From Rhodothermus sp. (lineage in GTDB: Bacteria; Bacteroidota; Rhodothermia; Rhodothermales; Rhodothermaceae): a stretch of 64,000 bases of DNA. Each line of letters opens with the position of its first letter. Position 1 is the first letter of the stretch. Positions 17,786 to 26,911 of the stretch are shown here, one piece after another. Under the pieces are notes generated by a model, which was not told the origin of the DNA, ran no database searches, and saw only the letters and a program-made list of their open reading frames with translations. The stretch lies in NCBI GenBank assembly GCA_030950375.1, contig JAUZRN010000015.1, forward strand, positions 41,183-105,182. The letters run 5' to 3'. The translations under genes and the position numbers were made by a program.

Positions 17786-18940
17786 CTAAAGCCGGTAAAA
17801 CTGTTTGCCGGCCAGCTGGCGCACCAGCCCTTTGAATTCGAGCTGCAGGAGATAGACCAGCGCCGTCGAAGGGTCCAGTCCGGTACGCTCGCACAGCACA
17901 TCGATGTGGAGAGGTTCGGGCTCCAGCGCATCGTAAAGTTGTCGTTCCAGGCCACTCAGCGAAGGTGGCGACGGCGGCTCCGATGTTGCCGGTGTCCTGC
18001 CCATACCCAGCACCTCCAACACATCGTCCGGTGAGCAAACAAGCCGGGCCAGGCTGTCGCGAATGAGCCGGTTCGTACCGGCACTGGCTGGATTGTGCAG
18101 GGCCCCCGGAATGGCCAACACGTCGCGATCCTGCTCCAGAGCCAGACGCGCGGTGATGAGCGCGCCGCCCCGTTCATACGCTTCGACGATAAGCACAGCC
18201 CGCGCCAACCCACTGATCAGCCGATTGCGACGGGGAAAGTTCGGGGCATCGGGCGCCGCTCCCAGCGGAAGCTCGGAAAGGAGTGCACCCTGCGTCATAA
18301 TGGCCTGGGCCAGAGGCGCATGCCGTGCAGGATAGAAACGATCGACACCAGAACCCAGCACGGCCAGCGTGCGACCGTCCGCTTCTAACGCCCCCCGATG
18401 CGCAGCCGCATCAATGCCATAGGCCAGGCCGCTGATCACCGTCACCCCTTCCCGCGCCAGCGCAGCCGCAAACTTCCGAGCCGTCCGCAGCCCGTAATCG
18501 GTGGGACGGCGCGTGCCTACAATGGCCACTGCGTTGCTGTCTTCAGGCGCGAGCGTCCCTCGTACCCAGAGCAGAGCCGGCGGGTCATAGATCTGGCGCA
18601 ACAGCGGAGGAAAACGTGCATCCCAGGCCGGGATCAAAGTAGCCCCAACGCGCTCAGCCCGTTCAAACTGTGCATCAACTGCATCCCAGTCGTCAAACGA
18701 GGCGATGCGACGAGCTGTCTGCGCACCAATGCCCGGTACCTGTACCAGGGCGGCCACCGATGCCTGCAGAGCAGCCTGCGCCGAGCCAAAACGGGCCAGT
18801 AATGCCCGGATACGGCCAGGGCCCACACCCGGCACCAGCGTCAGCGCCACCAGCGCTCGAAGTTCCTCAGCCGGATCGTCGGGGACGGCATTGAACGCTG
18901 GCTCCTCGCCTTCCTCGAACTGAAACAGCTCAGCAGACAC
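17786..18940 (-). CDS. dprA: DNA-processing protein DprA
   Basis: DprA loads RecA on incoming single-stranded DNA during natural transformation. The N-terminus (about 25-90) has helix-hairpin-helix features (LVPGVGPGRIRALL, VPGIGAQTARRI). The Rossmann-like core carries the family signatures GSGVDRFYPARH, LLSELPLG and NFPRRNRLISGLA. A short C-terminal winged helix follows (LSGLERQLYDALEPEPLHIDVL). The 384-residue length is usual. It lies 42 bases downstream of obgE on the same strand. No com genes are in the window, apart from a PilB-like ATPase at the far end. Confidence 0.95.
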   Translation of the reverse strand: MSAELFQFEEGEEPAFNAVPDDPAEELRALVALTLVPGVGPGRIRALLARFGSAQAALQASVAALVQVPGIGAQTARRIASFDDWDAVDAQFERAERVGATLIPAWDARFPPLLRQIYDPPALLWVRGTLAPEDSNAVAIVGTRRPTDYGLRTARKFAAALAREGVTVISGLAYGIDAAAHRGALEADGRTLAVLGSGVDRFYPARHAPLAQAIMTQGALLSELPLGAAPDAPNFPRRNRLISGLARAVLIVEAYERGGALITARLALEQDRDVLAIPGALHNPASAGTNRLIRDSLARLVCSPDDVLEVLGMGRTPATSEPPSPPSLSGLERQLYDALEPEPLHIDVLCERTGLDPSTALVYLLQLEFKGLVRQLAGKQFYRL

Positions 18941-18982
18941 GATCTAATACTTTTCCATAAAGACCCCGACCGGCGAGGTCTG

Positions 18983-20005
18983 TTACGTGGCGGCCTCAGC
19001 TCCCGCTTGCACCGCTTGCAACTGCTGCCAGAGTCCTTCCTTCAATGCTTCCAGCCCGATCCGAGCTACGGCGCTGACCGGATAGATCGGTACCCCCTCC
19101 GGCAGTTCGGCCTTTACCTCAACCATCCGGCCTGCCCGCTCAGACTCCGGCAACAGATCCAACTTGGTCAGCGCAATCGCCCGGGGTTTTTTGAGCAGGG
19201 CTGGATTGAACGCCTCCAGCTCTCCCAACAGCGTCTGATAAACCCGACCAGGGGCCTCCTCAACGATGGGAATGACGAATAACAGAATAGCGTTACGTTC
19301 AATATGCTTTAGAAAGCGAATGCCAAGTCCTCGTCCCTCGTGGGCCCCTTCAATGATACCAGGCAGGTCGGCCATCACAAAGGAGCGGAATTCCCCCACG
19401 TACACCATACCCAGCGCAGGCTCCAACGTGGTGAACGGGTAATCAGCAATCTTCGGGCGTGCGGCAGAAATAGACGAAATCAGCGTACTTTTACCTGCAT
19501 TGGGGAATCCCACCAGCCCCACGTCGGCCAGCAGCTTCAACTCCAGCGTGATGTTTTTCTCCTCACCAGGTTCACCGGGCTGGGCATAAAGCGGCGCCTG
19601 GTTTGTAGACGACTTGAAATGGGCGTTCCCCTTGCCACCTCGTCCTCCTCGGGCCAGCAGCAAGCGCTGCCCCGGCCGCAGCACCTCGCCAATAACCTCA
19701 CCCGTCTCCGTAAGCTTGGCCACCGTACCCAGTGGTACCCGAAGGATCACATCGCGACCGTTTCGCCCCTTTTTGTTTTTACCAGAGCCCGGCCTTCCGT
19801 CTTCGGCAAAATGGTGACGGTTGTATCGCAAATCCAACAACGTATACAGATGGGGATCCCCTTCCAGATAGACCGACCCCCCATCGCCGCCATCACCGCC
19901 AGCCGGCCCTCCCTTAGGAACGTACTTCTCGCGCCGAAATGCGACAGCACCGGCACCGCCCTTTCCACTTCGTACCGTAATGGTAACGTAATCGACAAAC
20001 TTCAT
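18983..20005 (-). CDS. obgE: GTPase Obg
   Basis: A ribosome-associated GTPase needed for late 50S assembly and stress control. Residues 1-158 form the glycine-rich Obg fold (GGAGAVAFRREKYVPKGGP, GGDGGDGG). The G domain starts with GFPNAGKSTLI (G1), then FTTLEPALG and DLPGIIEGA (G3). I place the start at MKFVDYVTI (20003-20005) rather than 34 codons upstream, because family members begin this way and a GGGAAGG ribosome site sits just before it. At 340 residues it lacks the optional C-terminal domain of some homologues. dprA follows after 42 bases. Confidence 0.96.
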   Translation of the reverse strand: MKFVDYVTITVRSGKGGAGAVAFRREKYVPKGGPAGGDGGDGGSVYLEGDPHLYTLLDLRYNRHHFAEDGRPGSGKNKKGRNGRDVILRVPLGTVAKLTETGEVIGEVLRPGQRLLLARGGRGGKGNAHFKSSTNQAPLYAQPGEPGEEKNITLELKLLADVGLVGFPNAGKSTLISSISAARPKIADYPFTTLEPALGMVYVGEFRSFVMADLPGIIEGAHEGRGLGIRFLKHIERNAILLFVIPIVEEAPGRVYQTLLGELEAFNPALLKKPRAIALTKLDLLPESERAGRMVEVKAELPEGVPIYPVSAVARIGLEALKEGLWQQLQAVQAGAEAAT

Positions 20006-20090
20006 CGCCTTCCCTGCGTTCGTTTTGCATGCTGCTGAACGCCTGGCCGCTGACGAAGTTTTACCGGGCTGCAAAAGCCTTCTTGACGCC

Positions 20091-20585
20091 ATGAGCTCCC
20101 CCCGCAAACACGTGGTGATCTACACCGATGGTGCCTGCAGCGGCAATCCCGGCCCGGGTGGCTGGGCAGCCCTGCTACGTTACAACCATCATGAAAAGGT
20201 GTTGACCGGGACGGCAGCACATACAACAAACAATCGCATGGAGCTCACAGCCGTCATTGAAGCCCTTCGGGCGCTGAAAGAACCCTGTCAGGTGGATCTT
20301 TACACAGACAGCAACTATATCGTACGTGCCTTTCAGAAGGGCTGGCTGGAACGATGGCAGCGCAATGGGTGGCGCACGTCCCGAAAGCAACCCGTTGAAA
20401 ACCAGGACCTTTGGCGTCAGCTGCTGGAACTCACGCGCCGGCATGACGTGCGTTTTCGGAAAGTGAAAGGGCATGCCAACGATCCGCTGAATAACCGGGT
20501 CGACCAGCTGGCTGTTGAAGCGATGCGCCGCGCTTACCCTCACCCCCTTCCCGCTGATCCAGCGACGCAGACGGCTGCGGAATAG
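20091..20585 (+). CDS. rnhA: Ribonuclease HI
   Basis: Cleaves the RNA strand of RNA-DNA hybrids. The catalytic carboxylates are visible: Asp in IYTDGACSGNPGPGGWA near the start, Glu in NNRMELTAVIEAL, Asp in LYTDSNYIVRAF, and the final Asp in NNRVDQLAVEAM, with His in KGHANDPLN. The start at 20091 (MSSPRKHVVIY) fits the family; the frame is open 22 codons further upstream but those residues do not look conserved. It is divergent from obgE across 85 bases, and its stop is three bases before the next gene, so the two are probably coupled. Confidence 0.96.
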   Translation: MSSPRKHVVIYTDGACSGNPGPGGWAALLRYNHHEKVLTGTAAHTTNNRMELTAVIEALRALKEPCQVDLYTDSNYIVRAFQKGWLERWQRNGWRTSRKQPVENQDLWRQLLELTRRHDVRFRKVKGHANDPLNNRVDQLAVEAMRRAYPHPLPADPATQTAAE

Positions 20586-20588
20586 ATC

Positions 20589-21341
20589 ATGCGCACGCTC
20601 TGGCTTCGATTTTATGCCAACCTGAATGACTTTCTACCCACTCGTTGGAAGCAACGCACCTTCAAGCTGGGGGTTCTTGGACACCCCACGGTTCGGGAGC
20701 TCCTTGTGCAGCTCAATGTGCCCCCTCCGGAGGTTGCCCTGATTCTTAGTGACGGACAGCCCGTCGATTTTGACTATCGCCCGGAGGAAGGCGAGCGACT
20801 GTGTTTTTATCCAATCTTTTATCATTTACTACCAGCCACACCACTCCACACGCTTCCGCCGGAGCGTCCTCCTCGTTTTTTGCTTGATACCCATCTGGGA
20901 CGACTGGCGCGCTACCTGCGCATGCTGGGATTCGACGCAGCACACCTATCGGATCCAGACCCAGGTGATGCCGCATTAGCTCGCCGGGCAGGCGAAGATG
21001 GTCGGGTGCTGTTAACACGAGACCGGCGTCTTCTGGCCCGTAAGGCCGTCCGCTATGGGTATTTCGTACGGGCCACCGCACCGAAGGCCCAACTGATAGA
21101 GGTGCTGGAGCGATTCGATCTGCATGCGTTTGTCGATCCATTCAGTCGCTGCATGTGCTGTAACGTGTTGCTGGAGCCAGCCGATGCGGAAGCTATAGCC
21201 GACCGGCTACCGTCGGACGTACGCACCCGACACACCGTGTTTTACCACTGTCCGGCCTGTGGACGCATCTACTGGGAAGGCTCGCATCATGCCCGGATGC
21301 AGCGCCTGATCCATCAGGTCATGCGCGGCAACGCCTCCTGA
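20589..21341 (+). CDS. Ub-Mut7C plus Mut7-C RNase-domain protein
   Basis: Two recognised modules are fused. Residues 1-80 are the ubiquitin-like Mut7-C fold (beta-grasp; FYANLNDFLP, LCFYPIFYHLLP). Residues 90-235 are the Mut7-C PIN-like RNase domain, with FLLDTHLGRLARYLRMLGFD, a RVLLTRDRRLL segment and a zinc ribbon (CMCC and CPAC). The exact substrate is not known for bacterial members. It follows rnhA by three bases, so two nucleases of RNA metabolism sit together. Its last 28 bases overlap the convergent YigZ gene. Confidence 0.88.
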   Translation: MRTLWLRFYANLNDFLPTRWKQRTFKLGVLGHPTVRELLVQLNVPPPEVALILSDGQPVDFDYRPEEGERLCFYPIFYHLLPATPLHTLPPERPPRFLLDTHLGRLARYLRMLGFDAAHLSDPDPGDAALARRAGEDGRVLLTRDRRLLARKAVRYGYFVRATAPKAQLIEVLERFDLHAFVDPFSRCMCCNVLLEPADAEAIADRLPSDVRTRHTVFYHCPACGRIYWEGSHHARMQRLIHQVMRGNAS

Positions 21342-21967
21342 GGTGTACACTGTCCACGTCCGGCCAGCGCTTCGACGAATGCTTTCGCAAAAGCAGAGGC
21401 GCTCGAACGCGGCACCTCAACAAGCAGTTCGGTTTCGGTATCGTAGCGGGTTGCGCCAATGCGGGCTCCCGTGCGCTCAATCAACCGCATAACCGGCGCC
21501 GTGTCTCCGTAGGCAAAGCGCAACCGAAAACGTACAGTGACAACACGTTCAGCCACCGGGGCCTGGTCCAGCGCCCGTGCGGCCACTTCGCCGTAGGACC
21601 GGATCAATCCACCCCGTCCCAGCTTGATTCCCCCAAAATAGCGCGTCACCACCACCAGCGTATTCGTCAGCTGGCGCGCTTCGATCTGCCGCAGGATAGG
21701 CAGTCCGGCCGTCCCAGAAGGCTCGCCGTCGTCATGGTAACGAAATACCTCGCCCTCTGGCCCCAGACGATAGGCCGTGCAGTGATGGGTAGCGGCGTGC
21801 TCTCGACGGCGCACCGCTACAATGGCTTTCGTGGCTTCGGCCTCGGTCTCTACCGGAAAAACCTCGGCAATAAAGCGAGAGCCTTTTATGCGCAGCTCAG
21901 CCCGTGCCGTGCCGGCCACCACCCGATACGTATCCTCCGCGTTGCTGTTCATGACAGGGACGTGCAA
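21314..21967 (-). CDS. YigZ/IMPACT family protein
   Basis: A member of the IMPACT/YigZ family linked to translation control; the bacterial role is not settled. The conserved UPF0029 N-domain is clear: IKGSRFIAEVFPV, THHCTAYRLG, DDGEPSGTAGLPIL and VVVTRYFGGIKLGRGGL. A C-terminal DUF1949-type ferredoxin-like domain follows. The start may be at 21967 or five codons later (MNSNAEDTYR). It ends overlapping the Mut7-C gene by 28 bases on opposite strands. Confidence 0.92.
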   Translation of the reverse strand: MHVPVMNSNAEDTYRVVAGTARAELRIKGSRFIAEVFPVETEAEATKAIVAVRRREHAATHHCTAYRLGPEGEVFRYHDDGEPSGTAGLPILRQIEARQLTNTLVVVTRYFGGIKLGRGGLIRSYGEVAARALDQAPVAERVVTVRFRLRFAYGDTAPVMRLIERTGARIGATRYDTETELLVEVPRSSASAFAKAFVEALAGRGQCTPQEALPRMT

Positions 21968-22051
21968 TTCATAACAGCGCTTACGCTACTTCATCTGGAA
22001 GCGTTTAGTTTCTGAGAGCTACGTACGATCAAACAATGACAGTAAGACGCA

Positions 22052-22381
22052 TTGCAGATGGCCTCCTGTATCGCCAGGTTGTTGGGCGGAACCGTTACAT
22101 TGCTGGCCCGCGTGGAAAAGCCCGAATGGACGGTGTCCTGGTCCAACACGCAACGGTGTGACCGCGCGGGCCGCCTCTGGTTTGTCGAAACAAGCTTGTA
22201 TCCCAACCAGCTGGTAGACTTCAACCCGAAGATGACCGCGTTTTTCGGCGACCTGAATCTGCATGGCGGTGGAGCCACTCGGCACATGTTCTTCTACGCC
22301 TTCACGTGTACGCGTTGCGCCCATGCCAACCCGATTGTTTGCGTCCGACTGCCGGAGGCATGCGTTCTCGGATTACGCTGA
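22052..22381 (+). pseudogene. Remnant of a streptogramin (virginiamycin B) lyase-like beta-propeller gene
   Basis: This 110-codon frame keeps recognisable Vgb-family pieces in order: EKPEWTVSWSNT, RAGRLWFVETSLYPNQLVDF, then GGGATRHMFF, and an eroded version of the usual GTDANTIGRVRLP strand (AHANPIVCVRLPEA). Full-length Vgb-like proteins are about 300 residues, so most of the propeller is missing, and no matching frame continues after the stop at 22381. The start is arbitrary; no signal peptide or ribosome site is convincing. I read it as a decayed gene. The family assignment rests on motif memory, not on an alignment. Confidence 0.5.
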
Positions 22382-22899
22382 CGCTATCGCTGGCGATCAC
22401 GGCAGGAGCGGGCGCTACGTCGATCATCCTCACTAACCTACACAGCCGGCTCTGCTGGGCCGACCTGCCCATAAGGCTTTTTCGAGAATGTCCGTTACAC
22501 AAACGCAGGGTTGGCTGACAATCTGGAGATTACCCGATATGTGTCGATCAAACATGAGCTCCCCCTGCAGATCATGCTACAGCTTACAGCGATGCAATGG
22601 CAGAGATTGCGCTGGCGGTATGCGCTGGCGACAATAGCCGCCTGGCAAGAAAGCCCGGGAGCGACAGACGAGCGCGCCTGAATGGTCTCAGCATGCAACG
22701 TCTGGGATGCGTTCCACAGCCCATCCGGTACCCACCGGGCCGCTGCAATGGACTGCCGCAGACCGCAGTGGCTGCATCGTGCTACGCCATCGCCCATGCA
22801 GCCACTGAGGATACCTGGGCGCGGAGATCGTATCTATGCGCATGCAACGGATTGCCTGACCAAAACGTATCTCAAATCGGAATGTAACGGTTTTTTGCG
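22382..22899 (+). other. Non-coding, probably decayed DNA before the DUF5916 gene
   Basis: No intact gene is visible here. Short coding-like stretches appear in different frames (for example 22516-22680, ending in AAWQESPGATDERA and a stop), as expected of frameshifted gene relics. The sequence is also less orderly in codon use than its neighbours. It must contain the promoter of the DUF5916 gene that starts at 22900. Confidence 0.4.
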
Positions 22900-25416
22900 A
22901 TGAGCTGGTTACTGTTCAGTCTATTACTGGCAGCGGTACCTTTGCCGAGTGATTCCCTGACCACACCGACGTTGCGGGCCGTGCCGCTCACGCATAGCCT
23001 GCGCCTTGATGGCCAGCTGGTCGAACCCATCTGGCAGCAGGCTCCTGCGGCTACTGCATTTCGTCAGACAGAACCCATTGAAGGCGCTGCACCTACCTTT
23101 CCTACTGCCGTGCGGGTTCTCTATGGCCCTAATGCCATCTACATTGGCGCTATGCTCTACGATCCGGAACCCCACCGCATTCGTCGCCTGCTGAGCCGGC
23201 GCGATCAATTCAATCAGGCCGACTGGTTCAGCGTGGCGATCGACTCGTACTTCGACCGAAAGACCGCCTATGTATTTGCTGTCAATGCCGCAGGTGTGCT
23301 GGCTGATGGCATCCTGATCAGCACGGGATCCCCTCGCCAGCGGGGCGAACCTGACCTCTCCTGGGACGCTGTCTGGGAAGCAGCGGTAGCTGTTGTGGAC
23401 TCAGGCTGGTCGGTCGAAATGCGTATCCCATACGCGATGCTGCGTTTCCCTCGAGCGGACTCTCTGACCTGGGGTATTTTCTTTCGGCGTGACATCGCTC
23501 GCCTGAGTGAAGTGGACGAATGGCCTTTCATCCCCCGAGCCATCCGAAGCGCTGGTGTGGTAGCCTATTTTGGTCAGCTACAAGGCTTATTGGGTTTGCG
23601 TCCGCGGCGGAATCTCCAGATTACGCCCTATCTGGTCTCAAACGGCTCACGATTGCAGCAACGTAATGGTCAAATTCAGTCTGATCTGGGGGCAGATGGC
23701 GGGGTAGATCTGAAATTAGGCTTAAGCTCAAACTTTATTCTGGATCTCACCCTGAATCCTGACTTTGGCCAGGTCGAAGTCGATCCGGCTGTACTCAACC
23801 TGACAGCGTTTGAGACGGTATTTGAGGAACGCCGCCCTTTTTTCACGGAAGGCACCCAGATCTTTCGTTTCTCTTATGGCCGTGAAGGCCGACTGTTTTA
23901 CAGCCGCCGCATCGGAGCACGTGAGCCAATCATTGCGGCCGCCAAAATTTCGGGCCGGAGCGAAAGTGGACTCTCGCTGGGACTGCTGGGGGCCACTACT
24001 GGTACCGACTTTCAGCCGCGTCAACATTATCTGGTCGGACGCCTGCGTCAGGAACTGGGCCCTTACTCGACGATTGGTTTGATGGCCACAGGCCTTTTTC
24101 TTTCCCGGGCCACTGCTGGCGACCTGGCCTATAGTCTGGCAGGCGGAGCGGACTGGGACCTGCGCTTTGGCGGGAACATCTATCGCTTTGGTGGCCACCT
24201 GAGCCTATCCCACCGCCAGAAAGCACAACAGCCTGCCCAGACGGGCTGGGCCATGTCCGTACGCCTGGAACGGCTGCAGGGGATGTGGACCTACGGAGCT
24301 GGCTTCGATGGCTTTGACGACCGTTTCAATGTCAACGACGTCGGCCAGCTCCGTCGCAACAACCTGCAACGCATCTGGGCCCGCTTGGGCCACCAGTTCA
24401 ACAACTATCGCCCCTTTGGGCCATTTCAACGTGCCGATGCTTTCATGTTCACCTGGCACCAACGTTCGTATCGAGACCATGTGTACCTGGGCAGCGGCTT
24501 TTTCTTCCGAGCTGGTGCCCTCACACGTGGCTTTGCCCGCCTTGCCCTTTATGCACGTGGCGACTATCTCTGGGGCGGGTACGATCTTTACGAATCACGG
24601 GGCATGGGGCCGATCTATCGTCCCCGTACCCTGATGATCGGTGGAAGCTACGAGACCGACACGCGCCGCCCGACCCGTTTGCAACCTTCACTCGAAGCTG
24701 AGCTGGACGAAGCCGGCGGCCGCCGCCTCAACACCGGACTTGAACTGAGCTGGAATGCCTGGGCCTGGCTGGATCTGACGGCTCGCCTTTCGCTCGAACA
24801 AGAATACAACCTGCTACGATGGGCTTCGAACGAAACCTTTGCCCGTCTGCCGGAAGGATGGGCCATTGGAACGCGAAGCACCTCGCCAGCTCGGCTGAGC
24901 CCCAATGACTTCCGCCCGCTGGAAGGAAGCGATCTACTGGAACAACTGGCCACCCATATTGCCCCCTATCCGGGCTTTCCGGATCGCTACTACGTGGCCG
25001 TCTTTGGGCTTCGCGATACTCAACGCCTGGAATTCACCCTGCGAAGCACGTTGACCTTTTCGCCAATGCTTTCTGTACAGAGCTTTACCCAGCTGCTGCT
25101 GGCCCGCGGGCGTTATACCAATCCATCGCTGCGCCTGGACAAAGACACGCTCCTTCCTTTTCCTGCATATCCCAAACAACACGAATTTGTACTCAACAGC
25201 TTCCGTATCAATGTGGTTCTGCGCTGGGAATATCGACCGGGCTCCATACTCTACCTGGTCTGGACTCACGACCGCGACACCTACAGCCGTCCCGATCCCT
25301 TCCAGCCTGATTCATGGTATCAGCGCCTGAGTTTTCCGGAACAGCTGCGCGATACGTTCCGGCTGTTTCCCAACAATGCGTTCACGATCAAGCTGACCTA
25401 CCTGATCTTCTCCTGA
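22900..25416 (+). CDS. DUF5916 outer-membrane protein with CBM9-like N-terminal domain
   Basis: An 838-residue protein with a short signal peptide (1-20). A carbohydrate-binding family 9-like domain follows (about 30-210; LDGQLVEPIWQQAPAA, YIGAMLYDPEP, AYVFAVNAAGVLADG, VEMRIPYAMLRFP). The long C-terminal DUF5916 region is barrel-like, with FILDLTLNPDFGQVEVDPAV and the FFTEGTQIF motif. This architecture is common in Bacteroidota and relatives, probably in the outer membrane; its substrate is unknown. It ends one base short of the convergent clpS stop. Confidence 0.88.
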   Translation: MSWLLFSLLLAAVPLPSDSLTTPTLRAVPLTHSLRLDGQLVEPIWQQAPAATAFRQTEPIEGAAPTFPTAVRVLYGPNAIYIGAMLYDPEPHRIRRLLSRRDQFNQADWFSVAIDSYFDRKTAYVFAVNAAGVLADGILISTGSPRQRGEPDLSWDAVWEAAVAVVDSGWSVEMRIPYAMLRFPRADSLTWGIFFRRDIARLSEVDEWPFIPRAIRSAGVVAYFGQLQGLLGLRPRRNLQITPYLVSNGSRLQQRNGQIQSDLGADGGVDLKLGLSSNFILDLTLNPDFGQVEVDPAVLNLTAFETVFEERRPFFTEGTQIFRFSYGREGRLFYSRRIGAREPIIAAAKISGRSESGLSLGLLGATTGTDFQPRQHYLVGRLRQELGPYSTIGLMATGLFLSRATAGDLAYSLAGGADWDLRFGGNIYRFGGHLSLSHRQKAQQPAQTGWAMSVRLERLQGMWTYGAGFDGFDDRFNVNDVGQLRRNNLQRIWARLGHQFNNYRPFGPFQRADAFMFTWHQRSYRDHVYLGSGFFFRAGALTRGFARLALYARGDYLWGGYDLYESRGMGPIYRPRTLMIGGSYETDTRRPTRLQPSLEAELDEAGGRRLNTGLELSWNAWAWLDLTARLSLEQEYNLLRWASNETFARLPEGWAIGTRSTSPARLSPNDFRPLEGSDLLEQLATHIAPYPGFPDRYYVAVFGLRDTQRLEFTLRSTLTFSPMLSVQSFTQLLLARGRYTNPSLRLDKDTLLPFPAYPKQHEFVLNSFRINVVLRWEYRPGSILYLVWTHDRDTYSRPDPFQPDSWYQRLSFPEQLRDTFRLFPNNAFTIKLTYLIFS

Positions 25417-25417
25417 G

Positions 25418-25732
25418 CTATCCCTGAATCTCCGTGATGAGCTGAATCTCGCGCAGCACACCCTGGACGCGGAAGCACTCCTCAAACGAGCCCTCGTAAA
25501 CGGCCGCCTTTCCCTCGGTGTGCACCTTCCAGGTCAGCGCCTCAGCTTCAGGCAGCGAACAACCCGTAGCCTTCATGAGCTGAAAAATGACTTCGTCAAA
25601 GGTGTGTATGTCGTCGTTATAGAGAATGACCCGCCAGGGGGCATCCAGCCGCGTTTCTTCCGTGCTTTCGAGCTCCACCTCGGGCGCCGGTGCCGTCGGT
25701 TTCTCCGCAGCCAGTAAGTTCGGCCCTCCCAT
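25418..25732 (-). CDS. clpS: ClpS-type Clp protease adaptor
   Basis: ClpS delivers N-end rule substrates to the Clp ATPase. The core WRVILYNDDIHTFDEVI carries the Asn-Asp of the N-degron pocket and is followed by EALTWKVHTEGKAAVYEG with its conserved His. The 104-residue length and the disordered, Pro-rich N-terminal tail of about 30 residues are typical. It is the last gene of the minus-strand psd-pssA-purS-clpS unit; clpA or clpC is not in the window. Confidence 0.92.
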   Translation of the reverse strand: MGGPNLLAAEKPTAPAPEVELESTEETRLDAPWRVILYNDDIHTFDEVIFQLMKATGCSLPEAEALTWKVHTEGKAAVYEGSFEECFRVQGVLREIQLITEIQG

Positions 25733-25748
25733 GGCTTGTCGTACTGGT

Positions 25749-26018
25749 TTACGTGGCAGAAACAGGTGTCGTTACCTGCGTAACTGTCACGTCGAAGTCT
25801 TCCATGACGGGGTTGGCCAGAAGTTTCTCGGCCGCCTCACGCGCAATACGCTCGGCGGTTTCGGCCGAATCGGCATCAATCCAGAGATCAATCACCTTGC
25901 CAATGCGCACCTGTGTCACCGCCGCATAGCCCAGGTTCTGCAGCGCGTGATGCACAGCCTTGCCCTGAGGATCCAGAATAGAAGGCCGCAGCCGAACGGT
26001 TACCGTAGCCTTAAACAT
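25749..26018 (-). CDS. purS: Phosphoribosylformylglycinamidine synthase subunit PurS
   Basis: The small structural subunit of the PurSQL FGAM synthase of purine synthesis. It begins FKATVTVRLRPSILDPQGKA and continues with ALQNLGYAAVTQVRIGKVIDLWID, both typical PurS stretches, over 89 residues. It overlaps the end of pssA by eight bases and precedes clpS. It lies far from any purQ or purL in this window, which is unusual. Confidence 0.92.
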   Translation of the reverse strand: MFKATVTVRLRPSILDPQGKAVHHALQNLGYAAVTQVRIGKVIDLWIDADSAETAERIAREAAEKLLANPVMEDFDVTVTQVTTPVSAT

Positions 26019-26889
26019 CGCGCGTTTCCGCTTGCGGGTTTGTCGTTTCAGAAACAGCTTCCAGGGGGGTATTCAGAATGGCCCGTACCAGATTGTAAAC
26101 GGCACGACCAATACCATGCAGAATATAGCCCCCCAGTACCAGAAGCAAGCCAATCTGCTGTAAAAAGATGATCAGTATCAGCGCCAGTCCATATGCTCCT
26201 GACTTCCAAGGGTGGCGTCGCAGGTAGGCCAGGCTGGGACGCGGCATCGCATCAAATGGGATGTTGGTAACCATAAGCGCCGAAAGCATAAACACCACCG
26301 GAATCAGTACCGGAAAATCACCGGGAGTCAGGCGCTCCAGGAGATCAACCCCTTCGGCGTTTAACACCAGCGCCACCAGCGCAGCCGCCTGCGCAGGAAT
26401 GGGCAATCCCTGAAAGTACTCGCGCTTTTCACCGTCGAACTGCACATTAAAACGCGCCAGGCGCACCGCCCCGCAGATGGCTGGCAGGGCAGCAATGATC
26501 AGGCCCAGAGTCCCGTACGCCTTCAGGTTGAAGGCATAGACCAGATAGGCCGGTGCTACCCCGAACGATACCACATCGCTGAGCGAATCAAGCTCGACGC
26601 CGAAGAGGCTCGTACCGTTTGTCAGCCGGGCCATCATCCCATCAAGCATGTCAAAAAATCCAGCCAGCACAATCAGCCAGCAGGCATAGTCGAAGCGGCC
26701 TTCATGGATCTGCGTAATGGCCAGAAAGCCACTGAAGAGGTTCATCAGGGTGAAGAAAGACGGTACAGCTGCCCGCGGAATGGGCCGGCGCACCCGCTGG
26801 CGACGTTGTGCCCGATAGGCCCGCAACCGCGCCCGAAAGTGACGCTGTTTCTGTCCATGTCGGTCATATCCCCAGCGTGCCCGCCACAT
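26011..26889 (-). CDS. pssA: CDP-diacylglycerol-serine O-phosphatidyltransferase
   Basis: Makes phosphatidylserine from CDP-diacylglycerol and serine at the inner membrane. The CDP-alcohol phosphotransferase signature DG-x2-AR-x8-G-x3-D-x3-D is complete (DGMMARLTNGTSLFG then VELDSLSD, near residue 85). Several membrane helices follow. A basic N-terminal tail of about 40 residues (Arg-rich) precedes the first helix, FFTLMNLFSGFLAI. It lies 22 bases after psd, its functional partner, and overlaps purS. Confidence 0.94.
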   Translation of the reverse strand: MWRARWGYDRHGQKQRHFRARLRAYRAQRRQRVRRPIPRAAVPSFFTLMNLFSGFLAITQIHEGRFDYACWLIVLAGFFDMLDGMMARLTNGTSLFGVELDSLSDVVSFGVAPAYLVYAFNLKAYGTLGLIIAALPAICGAVRLARFNVQFDGEKREYFQGLPIPAQAAALVALVLNAEGVDLLERLTPGDFPVLIPVVFMLSALMVTNIPFDAMPRPSLAYLRRHPWKSGAYGLALILIIFLQQIGLLLVLGGYILHGIGRAVYNLVRAILNTPLEAVSETTNPQAETRDV

Positions 26890-26911
26890 ACTGTAGCCAG
26901 TCCCTTCTCGT

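Noticed and set aside
20006..20107. An N-terminal extension of obgE by 34 codons
   Set aside because: Obg proteins begin with MKFVD-type sequence and the ribosome site stands just before that codon.
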